Shown: piece after piece, positions 20,340-31,911 of the stretch
Layout: each line of letters begins with the position of its first letter
Numbering within the stretch: the stretch's first letter is position 1
Assembly: GCA_026214975.1 (NCBI GenBank)
Contig: CM047805.1
Coordinates: 64,402,170 to 64,466,169, forward strand
Length of the DNA: 64,000 nt
Direction: 5' to 3'
Source of the DNA: Gentiana macrophylla
Lineage: Eukaryota > Streptophyta > Magnoliopsida > Gentianales > Gentianaceae
Made by a program: the position numbers and the translations under genes
The notes under the pieces: generated by a model
What the model was told of the DNA's origin: nothing
What the model saw: the letters and a program-made list of their open reading frames with translations, nothing else
Databases searched by the model: none

Positions 20340-22770
20340 TGTCTACACGAGGGTTGTTTCGGAGCTAGTCTTTTTTTTCTTCTTATGTGGAGTGGAAGAG
20401 CTTGAGCTGTTGTAATGTTCGGTGTCGGAGCCTTGTGTTGTGGACTCCATCTCCTTTGGATGCTTGCCTTTGTTGGAAACAGTGGTGATTCCTGTGATAT
20501 CATGTTGTTTTTTTTGTTTGGTTTGTTGCACAATTTAAAGATTGCGGAAAAATTGGGTTGTTGACTTACCAGAATCTACTGTAGTTTGACTGCACATTTG
20601 TTCTTCTCCATTAACTGAGCCAGAAGCTTGGTCTTTCTCAATCCAATTCAACACTGTGTAGCGAGTGATTTTGTCATTGAATTTCTTTTTAGATCCCTTT
20701 ATCTCCATTATTAATTTCTTGGAATGAAGCTGCTCATTGATGTTGAGGAGGAGTTTTGTTGTTGCCTGCGTTTGTATCATGGAACCAGATTATGTATGAA
20801 AGTAGTTTTGTTTGCTGGTGTAATTTTAATTTATTGCTGGTTTTGAGTACCTGCTTGTCTTCTTTCTGAAGGTCTTCGGGCGATTTGCGTAGAAGCTTTG
20901 ATGCGCATTTGTCAAAAAAAGTTACGTTGATTGTCCGTGATGAGTCAAGAAATTCAATGTGATCTTGCAAATTGTTGAGGAAAAAAAAGCATAGGGGCTT
21001 AAAATTGGGTAAACATTATGGACAAGAATTTTTAGTTCTAGTAAGGACGAGCAGTTGGACATATCTCAAACCATAGGACATATCATCATATAGCCACTCC
21101 ATATAACATACCTCAACACAAAATTGATCGCAAACCTTAATTAATGTTTTGTAGTACAAGAATATTTCTTGACAATCGAGAGAAAAGAGTTTGGTACCGT
21201 GGTAATGCATTGAAGTCTTCTTTACAGGAATTGCAATCGAGCAGTTCATTTGGCATCGTCTCGTGTTCGTAGCATTTCGGGCATACAAAGTAGCACAATT
21301 TTTGATCCACATCGATGGCTAGTGTGACTTCTCGCGCGGATGATCTCGTGACAATGTTGAAAACGCAGATTAAGTAGTATTTATGCCTGTGTAGTATCAC
21401 GTAATAGGATTCTCGTTGGAATTGTCTTCTTTATGTATCGACCTTGCTATCTGGGTTGTATCTTTGATAATGGTGTGATCTCGACGGTGTTTGTTTTATC
21501 TCGAGACGGTTTCGAGATAATTTGGCACAGTGCTCCAAAGAAAATTTTCCGATTACATCTTCGTTATTTTTGACCCTTTTTTTTTGGAGAAGATTGAGCA
21601 TGGTAGTTGAGATGATTAGGTCAAAGTGTAAGACTCTAATCTAAGAAAAGTACTGTCTATTTAGATACGTTGCAATGATTTTTTTAACCATACGTACCAT
21701 GATCTGAGTAGCTTGGCTTCCGCAATATTAGGTTCGACCGCAACAAATGAGAAATGCAATGTGGACAAAGAGATTCCTAAAACAATTAAATTGATTTAGG
21801 TTTACATTTGGGCATTATATTTTCTTGTTTGTTTGAAGGCTTTCTATCTATACGCTACGTAAAACGGCGAGGCTTTTAGTCCTTTGCAAAGTACGATCGG
21901 TAGTTCGTTTCTCAACCTAAAAAGCTCAGCTCCTTGTTTGTGGCCGTAGTCTCCCCAGAGCGTAACTGTTACTGGTTTAAGTCTATAGGTTCATACAAGT
22001 GTAATGTTAGATATGTGAGTATAAAACGGTAGCTGAATCGTACGATAACGAGAGGTTTCTTACTCATTTTCTATAACAATGCATTCACGCAGCGTACCAA
22101 TTTGGACCTTCTCGGGACGTAACGTGTCTCTTTGACATCAACAACAAATGACTAATATGTCGCAAAACATATCGGTGTATATAGTATTGTTAAAATTACA
22201 ATTTAGGAAAGAAAGGTAATTTTTTTCAATTTTAAATGTTACGTACCTCATGGGGCTCCCGAGTTAACATGTGAGCGAAGAGATACGAATGGAGTGGATT
22301 GAATTGGTGACAGTGGCATCATATTGTCATGGTCTTTACTTGGTCGATGAAAGTAGTTCTTGAAAGCACCCATTGGTATTGGTGCCCTGGGGAGTTATGT
22401 TTGTACTCTTCTTTTATTGTATCAACATCAGCACCTCCGATGATGTATGTAGAGAACGGCGTTAAATTACCCTCAAGTAGTTCGATGTTAGTGTTCCAGA
22501 TGACACCTTCGATTTTCTTTCCCTATTTATTTTTTATTGAGTACAGATATTATACATATGAATTGTTCATTTTCCATAAGGAATATATGAAATAATTTCA
22601 ATAGTCAAAAGGAAGAAATTGTTTGATGGTTTACTTGTTCATCTTGTAGCAACAAATTTTTCAGAGTCGCCACCAAATTTTCATTGGTGTATACGTTGCT
22701 TTTTCTCAAGGATGAACACCTTAACTCGCCAATTCTCCGTTTGAGGAGTAATGTCATCAATATGTAGTAG
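20340..22770 (-). pseudogene. RPA70-like single-strand DNA-binding protein of the Helitron
   Basis: Minus-strand pieces match the OB-fold architecture of replication protein A large subunit. The N-terminal part (about 22640-22760) has WRVKVFILEKK and TLKNLLLQDEQ. Further on (22330-22500) is EGVIWNTNIELLEG. The C-terminal OB fold carries a zinc ribbon at 21137-21400 (CYFVCPKCYEHE, LLDCNSCKED), then INVTFFDKCASKLLRKSPED (20840-20940) and a YTVLNWIEKD strand. The tail (20343-20531) is rich in Ser and Lys. Pieces lie in different frames, some probably across introns and some broken by decay. Plant Helitrons often carry such a gene, thought to protect single-stranded intermediates. It is downstream of RepHel on the same strand. 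Confidence 0.65.
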
Positions 22771-22979
22771 TGTTGCCATTAGGATCTTAGGGACCAAGTA
22801 TTGGGAACATGCAAAATAAATGAGATAGTATAAGTATAAGCTTTTGTATATTGTAGGTTTGTGTATTTACATTGTAAGCATGTTTGTGATTTAGGTATTT
22901 TCTTGAACCTTTTGGAGGATTTCACGGTATACTATGTTTTTGGTAGTGGATTTATTGCTATTTTCGAAAAAGTTGGTGG

Positions 22980-24330
22980 CGCTATTAATACTTTAATGGT
23001 CAAGATTTTCGGCTCTAGAAAGTGGCTACGATAATTGCCCATGGGAGAACACAGTGTTCTCGCAAATATATACCTACACGGTCTAGTGTTTGACCTTGTG
23101 CTTTATTAATAGTCATGGCAAAGCACAAACGAATTGGGTATTGATATCGCTTGAAAGGAATGGCACATTTATCTCGTGTTGGAATTTTGTAGAGGAATTT
23201 TGTGTAGGATTGTTTGTTTTCCGCGTAGGGGCCGAAGAGCTATTTCAAAGAATAATTGTATGGTTTTTCAGCTTCCTTGCATAATAAACGTGTCCCGCTA
23301 CACAACCCTTGCACCGGACTTAGGTTGCGAGCAAAGATTACGGGACAATTTACTTTTAACATTAGTTGACGGCGAGGAAGGCTGCGGGGTAAGCGAATTA
23401 AGGAAGTCTCATAATCGCCTGGTGAGAACGGTCGATGGCAACATCGCTGTCGATGTATGTAATGACTTCACCAGGCATCCGTTTCTAACATCGCATCATT
23501 TATGTCTTGTACACACTCGCTGGTTGGGGCTAGTAAAGCACTATTCATAATCAGATGATGGTTTGTTGCGTAAAGCTTCTATTTCTGGATATACAAATTG
23601 AATTAAACGCTTTAATGAAGTTTCTTTATCATGAAAAGGAATCAAAGATGTTTATTGGTAGTCGAACGCTTCCATTATCGCCCTCAGTTCTCGTGCCGTC
23701 ACCTATTCGTAATAAATACTCGGTGAAGGCAGTGGTCCGCAATAGCTCTCATGTTCTCGCGAAGGCGATTTTTTTACGGGCACGTGCCATAGTACCGAGC
23801 TAATTAAGGAAGCATCTAGTCGTTTTTGTCTACTTGCGTTGGTAACTCACTGGAAGCACTTGTCGGAAATCGCCTCCAAAAACAACGATCTTATTTCCGA
23901 ATGGGTTGTTAGTTTCGTTATATCTTTAAGCATTTCGGAGAAAGCTTTATTGATTCTCTATGAGCCATAGAGCCTCATCCCATATGATCACCTTTGCTTC
24001 TCGCAATAATGTTGCGCTTGTAGATTGTTTACTAACATTTGCTATTTTTTTTTGTTCCTCTTGTAACGGTAGCTTGAAACGTGAAATGCAGCAATCCGAC
24101 CTCCGGGAAGTATACATGCCGCCACACTGAGCTTGTCGTGGCCAAAGCGATGTGTCCTTTTGACCGTATCGCTGCCAAGATAGCCCCGTAAAGGAAGGTT
24201 TTTCCTGTTCACCGGGTCCATCAACGAAGAATGTAGTTGCTTCATTGGACGCCACTTTGGCCATTATTTGTTCAAAAGCATACCGTTGTTGTTCATTAAA
24301 ATCGTGGACATTTAGAAGATCGGGCCTCAT
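22980..24330 (-). pseudogene. PIF1-type helicase part of RepHel
   Basis: An open stretch at 23947-24330 starts with FNEQQRYAFEQIM, then a damaged Walker A (FFVDGPGEQEKPS instead of a GGTGKT-type loop) and, after a frame change, a Walker B-like VIIWDEALW. Near 23035-23150 the conserved C-terminal PIF1 motif survives (FAMTINKAQGQTLDRVG), followed by IYLREH. Between them the frame is lost repeatedly. The helicase would unwind donor DNA in the 5' to 3' direction during rolling-circle transposition. The damaged nucleotide-binding loop means this copy is inactive. Confidence 0.75.
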
Positions 24331-25071
24331 CCACTGTTAGACTTTTCTCAAATGCCATTTCTCCGCAACGGGATCCTCGACGAGCTATTGTTTCAGCTCT
24401 TCCGCCCCAACCTATAGTCCTCGAAGTTTCTTTCCCATGTCATCAAGCATTACAAAGAATGTCAACTAATGCCTTCATTTGAGCGCCGTGAATATTCGAT
24501 AAGCAAAGAATTTCGTGAGGTAGTCGTCGCGATAAAGGTTCCTTGTACTTTTCCCACAGCTTCGTGGATCCGAAGGTGAGCAGTAAAACCAAAATCGACA
24601 CAAAAAGATGGCGTAGTTGTCTCGGCATTTGATACATGGAAGCTTTCTCAAGGCATTTATCAAGGTCATAATCTGTCGTTAATAGATTTCTCTTCAGAGT
24701 CGACTCCTCAAGGTACAATGTAGGTAACCATCTACGCTAGTAGATCATCAAACGATGTTGGAGCGCTAATATGGTTCAAAGAACAAACGCAAGTAGTATC
24801 GCTCGCTTTCGCTGGACTAATGTAAACAACCGCCAACTACCTTACCTCTTTTACGCTCGCCCAAGCACGTTTTGTTGAATCCCAAACAAAGTGTTTGGGG
24901 AAATCCTGTAAAGAAGCTTCAAATTCATGGCTACTGTAATTAGTTCATTCATTTGGAAGAATTGAGTCGCATTGTTCGGGACAAGAAATTGTTTGCAACG
25001 ACATCTGCTTTATGTCCCGATTTGCAGAGAAAGAGACGAGATAGTTGTTAGGAGGTGGAGTTGCAAGGCAA

Positions 25072-25870
25072 TTATCGCTGGATGCATTTCAAATAAGTCG
25101 AACTAAAATAAACGCCATGTCTGCCTGGTGGCCCAACCCATCTTCCTTGTTGGTATTCATGAATCTCATTTTCGAAGCTTAACGTAGACATGTGAAAAGC
25201 AATTTTGTCGTGACCTTTGTAAATGTATTTGTAGATATATTTCACAAGTTTGATTGTGGAACATATCTCCACATTGATGTGGCAATCGCATTTATGTAGT
25301 AAGTACGGATTGTACGGAACTATCCATCGGTTGTCAATTTCATGGCCTCTCACACGCCGCATTAATGCCAGATACGACGCCTATAATATGGGTAAATCGC
25401 TTGAGCCATGTGTTGTATAATCGCACAAACTCTTTAGGGTACTTGTTTTTGCACCTCTTGTCTCGCATACATGGGCATTTAGGGTTTAGAGGACCACAAG
25501 GGCCATGTACCATGTGCTTCAGAACCAGACGATGTAGTTGTGGGTATCTAACAGGGTCAGGTAGCTCAGCACTGATGTAACGATCATAAGCATCGGGGTT
25601 CAGAGGTTTTGAGTCTCTATCAACAATGAGGAGAACATGAGCATGAGGTAAACCCCGCTTTTGAAACTCAATTGAGTATACACATGCAATAGGCAAGCCA
25701 AATATATGGTCCTTTAAAAGCTCAGTTTTCAGCATTTCCAACTTCGCCTTGAAAACTCGGGTAAGTAAGTCAGCCGGTTTTGAGGTAATTCACCCGTGAT
25801 TAATCGCTCTTTGATTTCGTGCCATGCGGAGTTACATGTCATAGTCAAGAAAAATCAGGCTTGCCAAAAT
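25072..25870 (-). pseudogene. HUH Rep nuclease part of RepHel
   Basis: From right to left on the minus strand: TMTCNSAWHEIKERL, a conserved Rep motif (25770-25860); IEFQKRGLPHAHVLLIV (in 25340-25741), the HUH metal-binding motif with its two histidines; then CPCMRDKRCKNKYPKEF. After a short frame change, at 25072-25362, KLVKYIYKYIYKGHDK carries the two catalytic tyrosines of the Y2 class. The nuclease nicks and joins DNA strands at the Helitron ends. Catalytic residues are preserved, but the ORF is split between frames. Confidence 0.8.
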
Positions 25871-26581
25871 TTTGGACAAGACACATTGCATCCATATATC
25901 TCTTCTTCATGTCTCGTGGTCCTCCTATAAACGGCTGAGAGGAGAATGGTCTTACGCCCAACCTCGTAAGTGGACGGTGCCCACCGCAATGCTATCAAGT
26001 AAACCTTGTAAACAATCAGACGGATCTCCCTTTGTTGCTTCTCAAGATATTCTAACCTCGACGCCTCAACTTTTTACAAACATGTCCACAATGTATTGTC
26101 GCAGAATCTTCCCGTGTGTAACAACATTGACGGATCATTGGTTCTTTTTGTAGCTTATAACAATAATATTGACGGCAGTGAAATGATTTCTTTTCCTTGA
26201 ACCCTCACGAGCAATCTCGTTAAATGAAGCCAAAGTTACATGTGGAAGAGATGATGGTAGGATAGCAAGGATAAGTAAATTAATACAAGTTACCTCCTTC
26301 TTCCTCACGATCAATTGCTCAAAGATCTTGAATAAAGTGTTCATTAGACCTTCCAAAGGTGATTTGCATTTATAATTCCGCTTTCCTTTATTCGAGGAAG
26401 CTTCAATGCCATTGTGCCACCCCACCTCTCCACGGGGAAAAGAAGTGGATATCGTAAACCATCATAATGTAGCCAAAATAGTGGCATATCCTATGGGAAT
26501 AGCATTTTTTCCGTAGATCCGATATGGCATGTCGGGTTAAATTGTTCCTCACTCTCGGAGAATATAATTGCGTAAACGCTG

Positions 26582-27579
26582 TTACTGTGTCGGCTCATTA
26601 TAGACACGCCGATCAAGTGTTGGACAAGTGAGAAGGCAAATTTGGTAATTGTCAAGAGATTCAAGATCTCTCACTTGTTTTAGGAATCTCACATATGGAT
26701 TTTGAGAGAGGATTTCAATCAATTTCCTCATTACGCCCTTAGAAAAGCGTTTTGAAAGTTTCAATGTTCTTCTTCGTCGAGTATCTTCATCGTAGAAGTA
26801 CAGCTTGAAGAGCGGAGGGACATCACCAGCTTCTTCCAAATGAACCTAAGTAGTGATGAATCTTGCCTTGCACTTTAAATGTAAACGCCCATGTGGTTCT
26901 TCATAAGGTCCTATATCTGTCTTGGCTGAGAACGTGGTGAAGGCCAGGTTATTATTATAGCTTCTCACATATTTTTTGAAATCAACACTTTGAGGGCCTG
27001 AACCCGTAAACAGATCCACCAAGGAAGACGGCATTTCGAGGGAGCAATACTGATTTCTCCCTCAGAGCAACAAAATCCGGGAGGTTCACGGTAGAAACGC
27101 TTGGCTGAGCAATATCTACAAGTCAGGCACTGAGGCAACATGGTAGCAAGTGGTCTATCATTGTCAGAGTTTTGATGAGACAATAAACCCTCATCGTGCA
27201 TGGCATTATTAAACCTAGCCGAGGGATACATAGCTTCGTCTATATATGATTTGCGGCACGTAGAAGCAGGATAACATGAGGAAACCATGTCACCCTGAGG
27301 CATAATTTCTGTTGAACTTGCCTTTGGAGGTATTTGAGGGCCTATTCTTTCAAAGCCGAGACGTAAACTGGATTGAATGGGAATGTTTGAAGGCTGTTCG
27401 GTTTCAAAATTATGTGAAGCGATGTTTTCATTTGGAAGGGATGTTTCGGAACTCTTGCCAGCTCTCTCAGCGTAAAGCAGACGCCGACGTTTCAGCAGGG
27501 CATCTTTCTTATCAGCATTCATTTCAGCATACGCCTTACGCCTTCTTTCATTTCTCTCATTACGTTGTTCTTCTTCCAT
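26582..27579 (-). pseudogene. N-terminal part of RepHel
   Basis: The likely start is the ATG at 27577-27579, giving MEEEQRNERNERRRKAYAEM, a basic coiled N-terminus usual for plant Helitron proteins. A cysteine cluster follows (CLTCRYCSAKRFYRE, GFCCSEGEI), a probable zinc finger. The next piece (26582-26839) reads FKLYFYDEDT and ends LTCPTLDRRVYNEPT, matching the start of the Helitron-like N domain. Frame changes occur at about 26965 and 26845. Plus-strand ORFs in this area are shadows. Confidence 0.7.
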
Positions 27580-30160
27580 TTATTTATACCAATAGAATTC
27601 TTTATTACTTAGCTTACAATATGTATGCAATAATACCTAGGAGTTTTGTATGCAGGTACTCGATGTTAAATGTCACTAAAACCGAAAGCAACTCCTACAG
27701 GGTGGGTAAAAGGGAAAACCTAAAAGGAATGTCCCTTAGTAAAGCTGCAAAGACTGATGCTGTTATACTTGAGGAACAGCTCACAGAAGCATCAAAGAAG
27801 AAGAAAGTTTTGTGTAAAAAGCTGCATTTCAGAGGAAAGGAAAGACAATTGAGGACCCTATTAATACCTAGAATTTATCCACATGATGTAGGCATTTAAA
27901 AAGTGATCCTAATACGTATTTCAAATAATTGAAAGCTATACGAATAACCTATCGCTTATACAAGGCAAAGTATTGCATATATTCAACATAATATGCATAG
28001 AAAGCTTAGATTTTCTCAGAGATCTCAGAATTCACGGGTTTGCAATAGATCCCCTAACTATTGAGGTTTGCGTGAGTACCTCTAACTACACTAACCTTCA
28101 AAGAATGTGCTTCTTTGCCAAGCCAAGTAAGCTTAAAAACTTATTCGAAACTATTAAAAAGCGCAAAGAAAGTAAGTAGAGTCGTAAACAAAATCACCAA
28201 AAGGAAAGCAACTAAACAAGCCGAAAAGTACCTTAGGCAATCTCCCAACCGATCGCAACACGTACAATGAGAAACGAGAGCAACCACACAAACAAACCTA
28301 CAAATCTTAGATAAAATCAATACATGAATGTTGAGAAGCCATAGATACAAGTTCACCACTTAAATGTAAATCTACATCTGTCTCTCGCTAAAAAAAAATT
28401 GCTACCATGATTATGATTATATATTTTCGATTAAATAGACAAGGCCTACAAACTTGCAGTGCTTTTTCCTTCATATTCACAAGTACAAAATCACCAAAAG
28501 CAAAGCAGACGGTTAAATGGGTTGAACTACACCCAAGATAAACCACACAATATAAAAACCAAGGCAAGCAGCAAATTATTGGTCATGGCTGAACTATCTT
28601 TGTGCCTAAATAACAACGATGAGTTTTTACTAAGCAACCTAAGTCCTAAACTGAATGAAGGACAAAGTGAAACAAACAAAGGCTGAAGAAGTTTGATAAA
28701 GGTAAATACACCACCATCAAACCTAGCACAACCTCAACAGGGAAACTAAACAGTAAAAACAAGAAGACCAACAAACAAGACAATTAAAACAGACCAAACA
28801 TAACGGCCTAAGACAGACAACCACAAGGCACAGCCATTAAGTTCATGGAATTCGACAGAAAAATAACAAACCAAACTACCACGCACACACACAATCCAAC
28901 AGATTGCTCTTTTGTTAGTTTTTGGGATCTTTCTATACGCATCATAGAAGAGGTATAACCAAATTGGGAAGAAGAAACTTATTGTACCTTGAAAACGTCG
29001 GACAAGCTAAAATACAGCAGGTAATCTCCAAGTACCAAACTGCGCAGTGCAACTGTAATCACCAAAGCATGATGATTATCATCGGAGGAAGAATTACAGC
29101 AACCACCAAAACAAACAAAGAAAAGAAAACAGAGCAAAAAAACGGAGAAATAGACATGCAAATACACACCAAGTGAAAAGATACGCCTTGCTAGAACATA
29201 CATCCCAAAACAATCCAAAAGATCGACATCGTTGGTAATATTAAAGAGTATCACAGGAAAAGTACAAGAGCTAATAAAAGTTTGCTCTTTTCATAGTTTT
29301 GGCCAATTTTCTATGAGTATCACATGAAAAGTATTACCGAATTGAGCTGCCACAGAACATGCAATTCCTAAAAATATCAAACAGAGAAAGGGGATGCCAA
29401 ATGGACGCTCTTGCTGAAATCAACCTTTATAAACATGGCAGATATCAACCAATTGGCCTTATTGACAACATGCAATTCTAGAAAACAGGAGAACCAAACT
29501 CACCCAACACACATCCAAAGAAATAAAACTCATCAAATCAACGAATTGGGCAAATTCACAACATGCAAATCTGGGAAACAAGGCTGAACAAATCAAAGAA
29601 GAACATATGAAAGAAATGCAGACATACATGCAAAGAAGACAAAAGTATAAAATTGCGTAAGAAGGTTTCTAGAATACCTTCCGCTGCAAATCAGATCGAT
29701 TCATCGAGTTGCAGACACAAGTAAGTTCATTAACATCATCACCAACAATTAACAAAGCAAAACCATGATAGAAGGTAAGAAAACATGATTGAGAAGAAGA
29801 ACGATCATGGTTGAAGAGAGGAGAAGAGAAGACATGTACCGAAGGAAAAGACCAACCTCTCGCGATTAAACGATTGCAATTGATGAAATAATGGATTATG
29901 GAACAAGAATTTGCTTTTATATGTTGGAGATATAAAGTGGGGAAAAAATGAGTGGGAAAACAAACGTGGAACATTGACACTGGAGAAAGCGGCGGCTAGA
30001 GTACATGGTTGAGGTGTCCATTTCGTCGTCCCTGGATTAGAAACTTTATATGTTAAAAACATGGTTGATATCGTCTTTCCTATCAAAGAGGGTACATAGT
30101 CAATATGAGAGGAAATAAACATCTCTAATATACTACCACACTATGTAAATAGTGCAATAT
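27580..30160 (-). other. Helitron 5' region without clear coding
   Basis: AT-rich DNA upstream of RepHel, presumably leader, introns and promoter. No convincing protein was seen on either strand. A plus-strand stretch at 27690-27897 (KGMSLSKAAKTDAVILEEQL and onward) is open and Lys-rich but unrecognised. A 6-bp hairpin, CACTAT-GTAA-ATAGTG, lies at 30139-30154 near the suspected 5' end. Confidence 0.4.
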
Positions 30161-31026
30161 GTAGTTACATATATATAGCTTTTATGTAATTTTTTTAATT
30201 TTTGTTTTCTCGGGAAAATAATTTTCTTCCTCTTTTCTAAACCCGTTATGCCTCGTAAAGTCAAAAATATTAAAAGCTAAATTAATGTATCACTTCTTGC
30301 TTCCTCGGGCACAAAGCGATATTCATTCAAAACCTTTTGTTAATTTTGTTTTTAATAAAACATAATATTATATCGATAACAATTGCCGATAAGGCATTAG
30401 CTCAAAGTTTCGTTCTGAATTTCATTGGGGACAAAAATATGCGTGAGTTTATTTCTTTCGTATTCGACAATGAGCAGTGCAGAAAATTCCTATCCAACAA
30501 CCAAACCTTATAAAACAACACATCTAACTTAGAATTACGAATAGTTAAAGGATTTCAAACGACAACCACTATGCCCAATTTGATTACCAACACCATAAAC
30601 AATTCAAAAACCTAAGATTCCAAAAGAGGGTTGTTTTCATACATTTTCTAATCGCCTTAAAACTTGTGTCAAAACGATCCGTGTCTCGTGGCCCGGTGAT
30701 CGTTTCTCTCTATTTTGATTTGAAAAACAATGCCCGATTTCTGATTTATGTTGAAGATTCTATTCTTTTTGTTTTCTTCTCCAAAGCTCAAAGTTGCCTT
30801 CGTGTTGTTTTTTTTTCTTTCTGAAAGAATCCCAAACTGATTGGAAGTTTTTTTAAATCTTAAATAATAAAAAAAAAACTTCCTGTCAGTTTTTTTAATC
30901 CAAAAATTAAAAGAAAAATAATAATAAATCCCAAACTTAAAAAGAAGGACAACATTCCCATTTCGTAAAATTTGGTATATTACACAAACCACGTTAAATC
31001 TCTCTGTTTTCTTGTTTTCATTCTTG
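30161..31026. other. Unassigned AT-rich DNA
   Basis: Poly-A and poly-T tracts without a supportable gene. It forms the left flank of the LINE. Confidence 0.4.
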
Positions 31027-31838
31027 TTTTTTTTTTTTAAATAGTTACCGTAGGAGGATGACTTCCAAACGCTTTAGGGATGTCATGTTCGAAAAGACAA
31101 TGCCAGGAAGTTTCTTCGGATCTCTTGCACACCTGACACAAGCCATCGCCAATTCCTCTTGAACGCGCAAAACCTAAGTCGCCGAGAGAGCGTTATTCAT
31201 TAGCTTCCACATGAAATGAATGATACGCGGTTTAACCTCAATCACAAAGACCATTCCACACCTTTCGGTTTTCTCTTGACAATGACGGTTCCTTCCTTCG
31301 ATGGCTCGATACTTAGAGTCTCATGCCAAAATGTAACCCGCTTTTAATAGAGTCCCATGCCAAAATGTAACCCGCTTTAATAGAATATACTCCATTCTTT
31401 GAAAAATGCCAAATTAATTTGTCCTATGCAGGATGGGTGGATAATGGGATTGATAGGACTTTATCGCCTTCATAAAGGTTAAACACATTTTAATAAGGTT
31501 TTCTTTCCATAAGTTTAGATGTTGTATTGATTAAGCAACTAACTCGAGAATCAAGGAGGGAGACTTGATCAACGTGAGCATGAAAAGATGGTAAAATAGG
31601 CAGCCATGGGTCTTTAGAAATATTAATGGAAGTACCACTACCAACTCTCCACCGTAAGCCCTCGTGCAAGAAGGTATTTTCCTTGTAAAATTCCTCTCCA
31701 AATAGCTGAGGGATATCCTGAAATCATGGCCTCCATAAAATCTTTTGCTTCAAAATATTTTCCTTTAAGAATACAAGCTGAGATAGAATTGGGATCATGT
31801 AAAATCCTCCATGCTTGCTTGGCCAAATGGGCTTTTTT
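31027..31838 (-). mobile_element. L1-type LINE, 3' segment (inverted relative to the 5' segment)
   Basis: A T-run at 31027-31038 is the poly(A) tail on the minus strand. Reading leftward from 31838, the protein begins KAHLAKQAWRILHDPNS and continues AIWRGILQGKYLLARGL, the region after the RT domain of plant L1 elements. Further on (about 31080-31260), LCQVCKRSEETSWHCLFEHD is the zf-RVT zinc-binding domain. The frame is broken in places. The right edge abuts a plus-strand LINE 5' leader at about 31839, giving a head-to-head arrangement. Confidence 0.8.
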
Positions 31839-31911
31839 CCGTTCTTACGGCACTTTTTCCGGTCATCCGGCATCTCTCCATTTCTACGGCGTCCCTTTGC
31901 TCCGATGGCAA
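31839..31911 (+). mobile_element. L1-type LINE, 5' leader before the solo LTR
   Basis: About 70 bp (CCGTTCTTACGGC, GGTCATCCGGC) up to the target site GGCAA where the solo LTR inserted. Across the LTR it continues at 34085 and reaches the endonuclease ATG at 34094. It is presumed to be the LINE 5' UTR, from its position only. Confidence 0.55.

Larger units (their letters stand above)
17432..30160 (-). mobile_element. Helitron with RepHel and RPA-like genes (decayed)
   Basis: The 3' end is at the left: on the minus strand a short hairpin is followed by a CTAG terminus at 17432-17435, next to a T, matching the Helitron rule (hairpin, CTRR, insertion between A and T). The interior encodes, on the minus strand, a Rep/PIF1 helicase protein (27579 down to about 22980) and an RPA-like single-strand-binding protein (about 22770 to 20340), the pair typical of autonomous plant Helitrons. 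The 5' end (TC) is not firmly located; 30160 is a guess from the end of the leader-like region. Both genes are broken, so this copy cannot transpose alone. Confidence 0.75.

Noticed and set aside
27312..27579. Plus-strand ORF start (195 residues, 27312-27899)
   Set aside because: Its first part is the shadow of the RepHel N-terminus; only the tail past 27690 is noted as unassigned.
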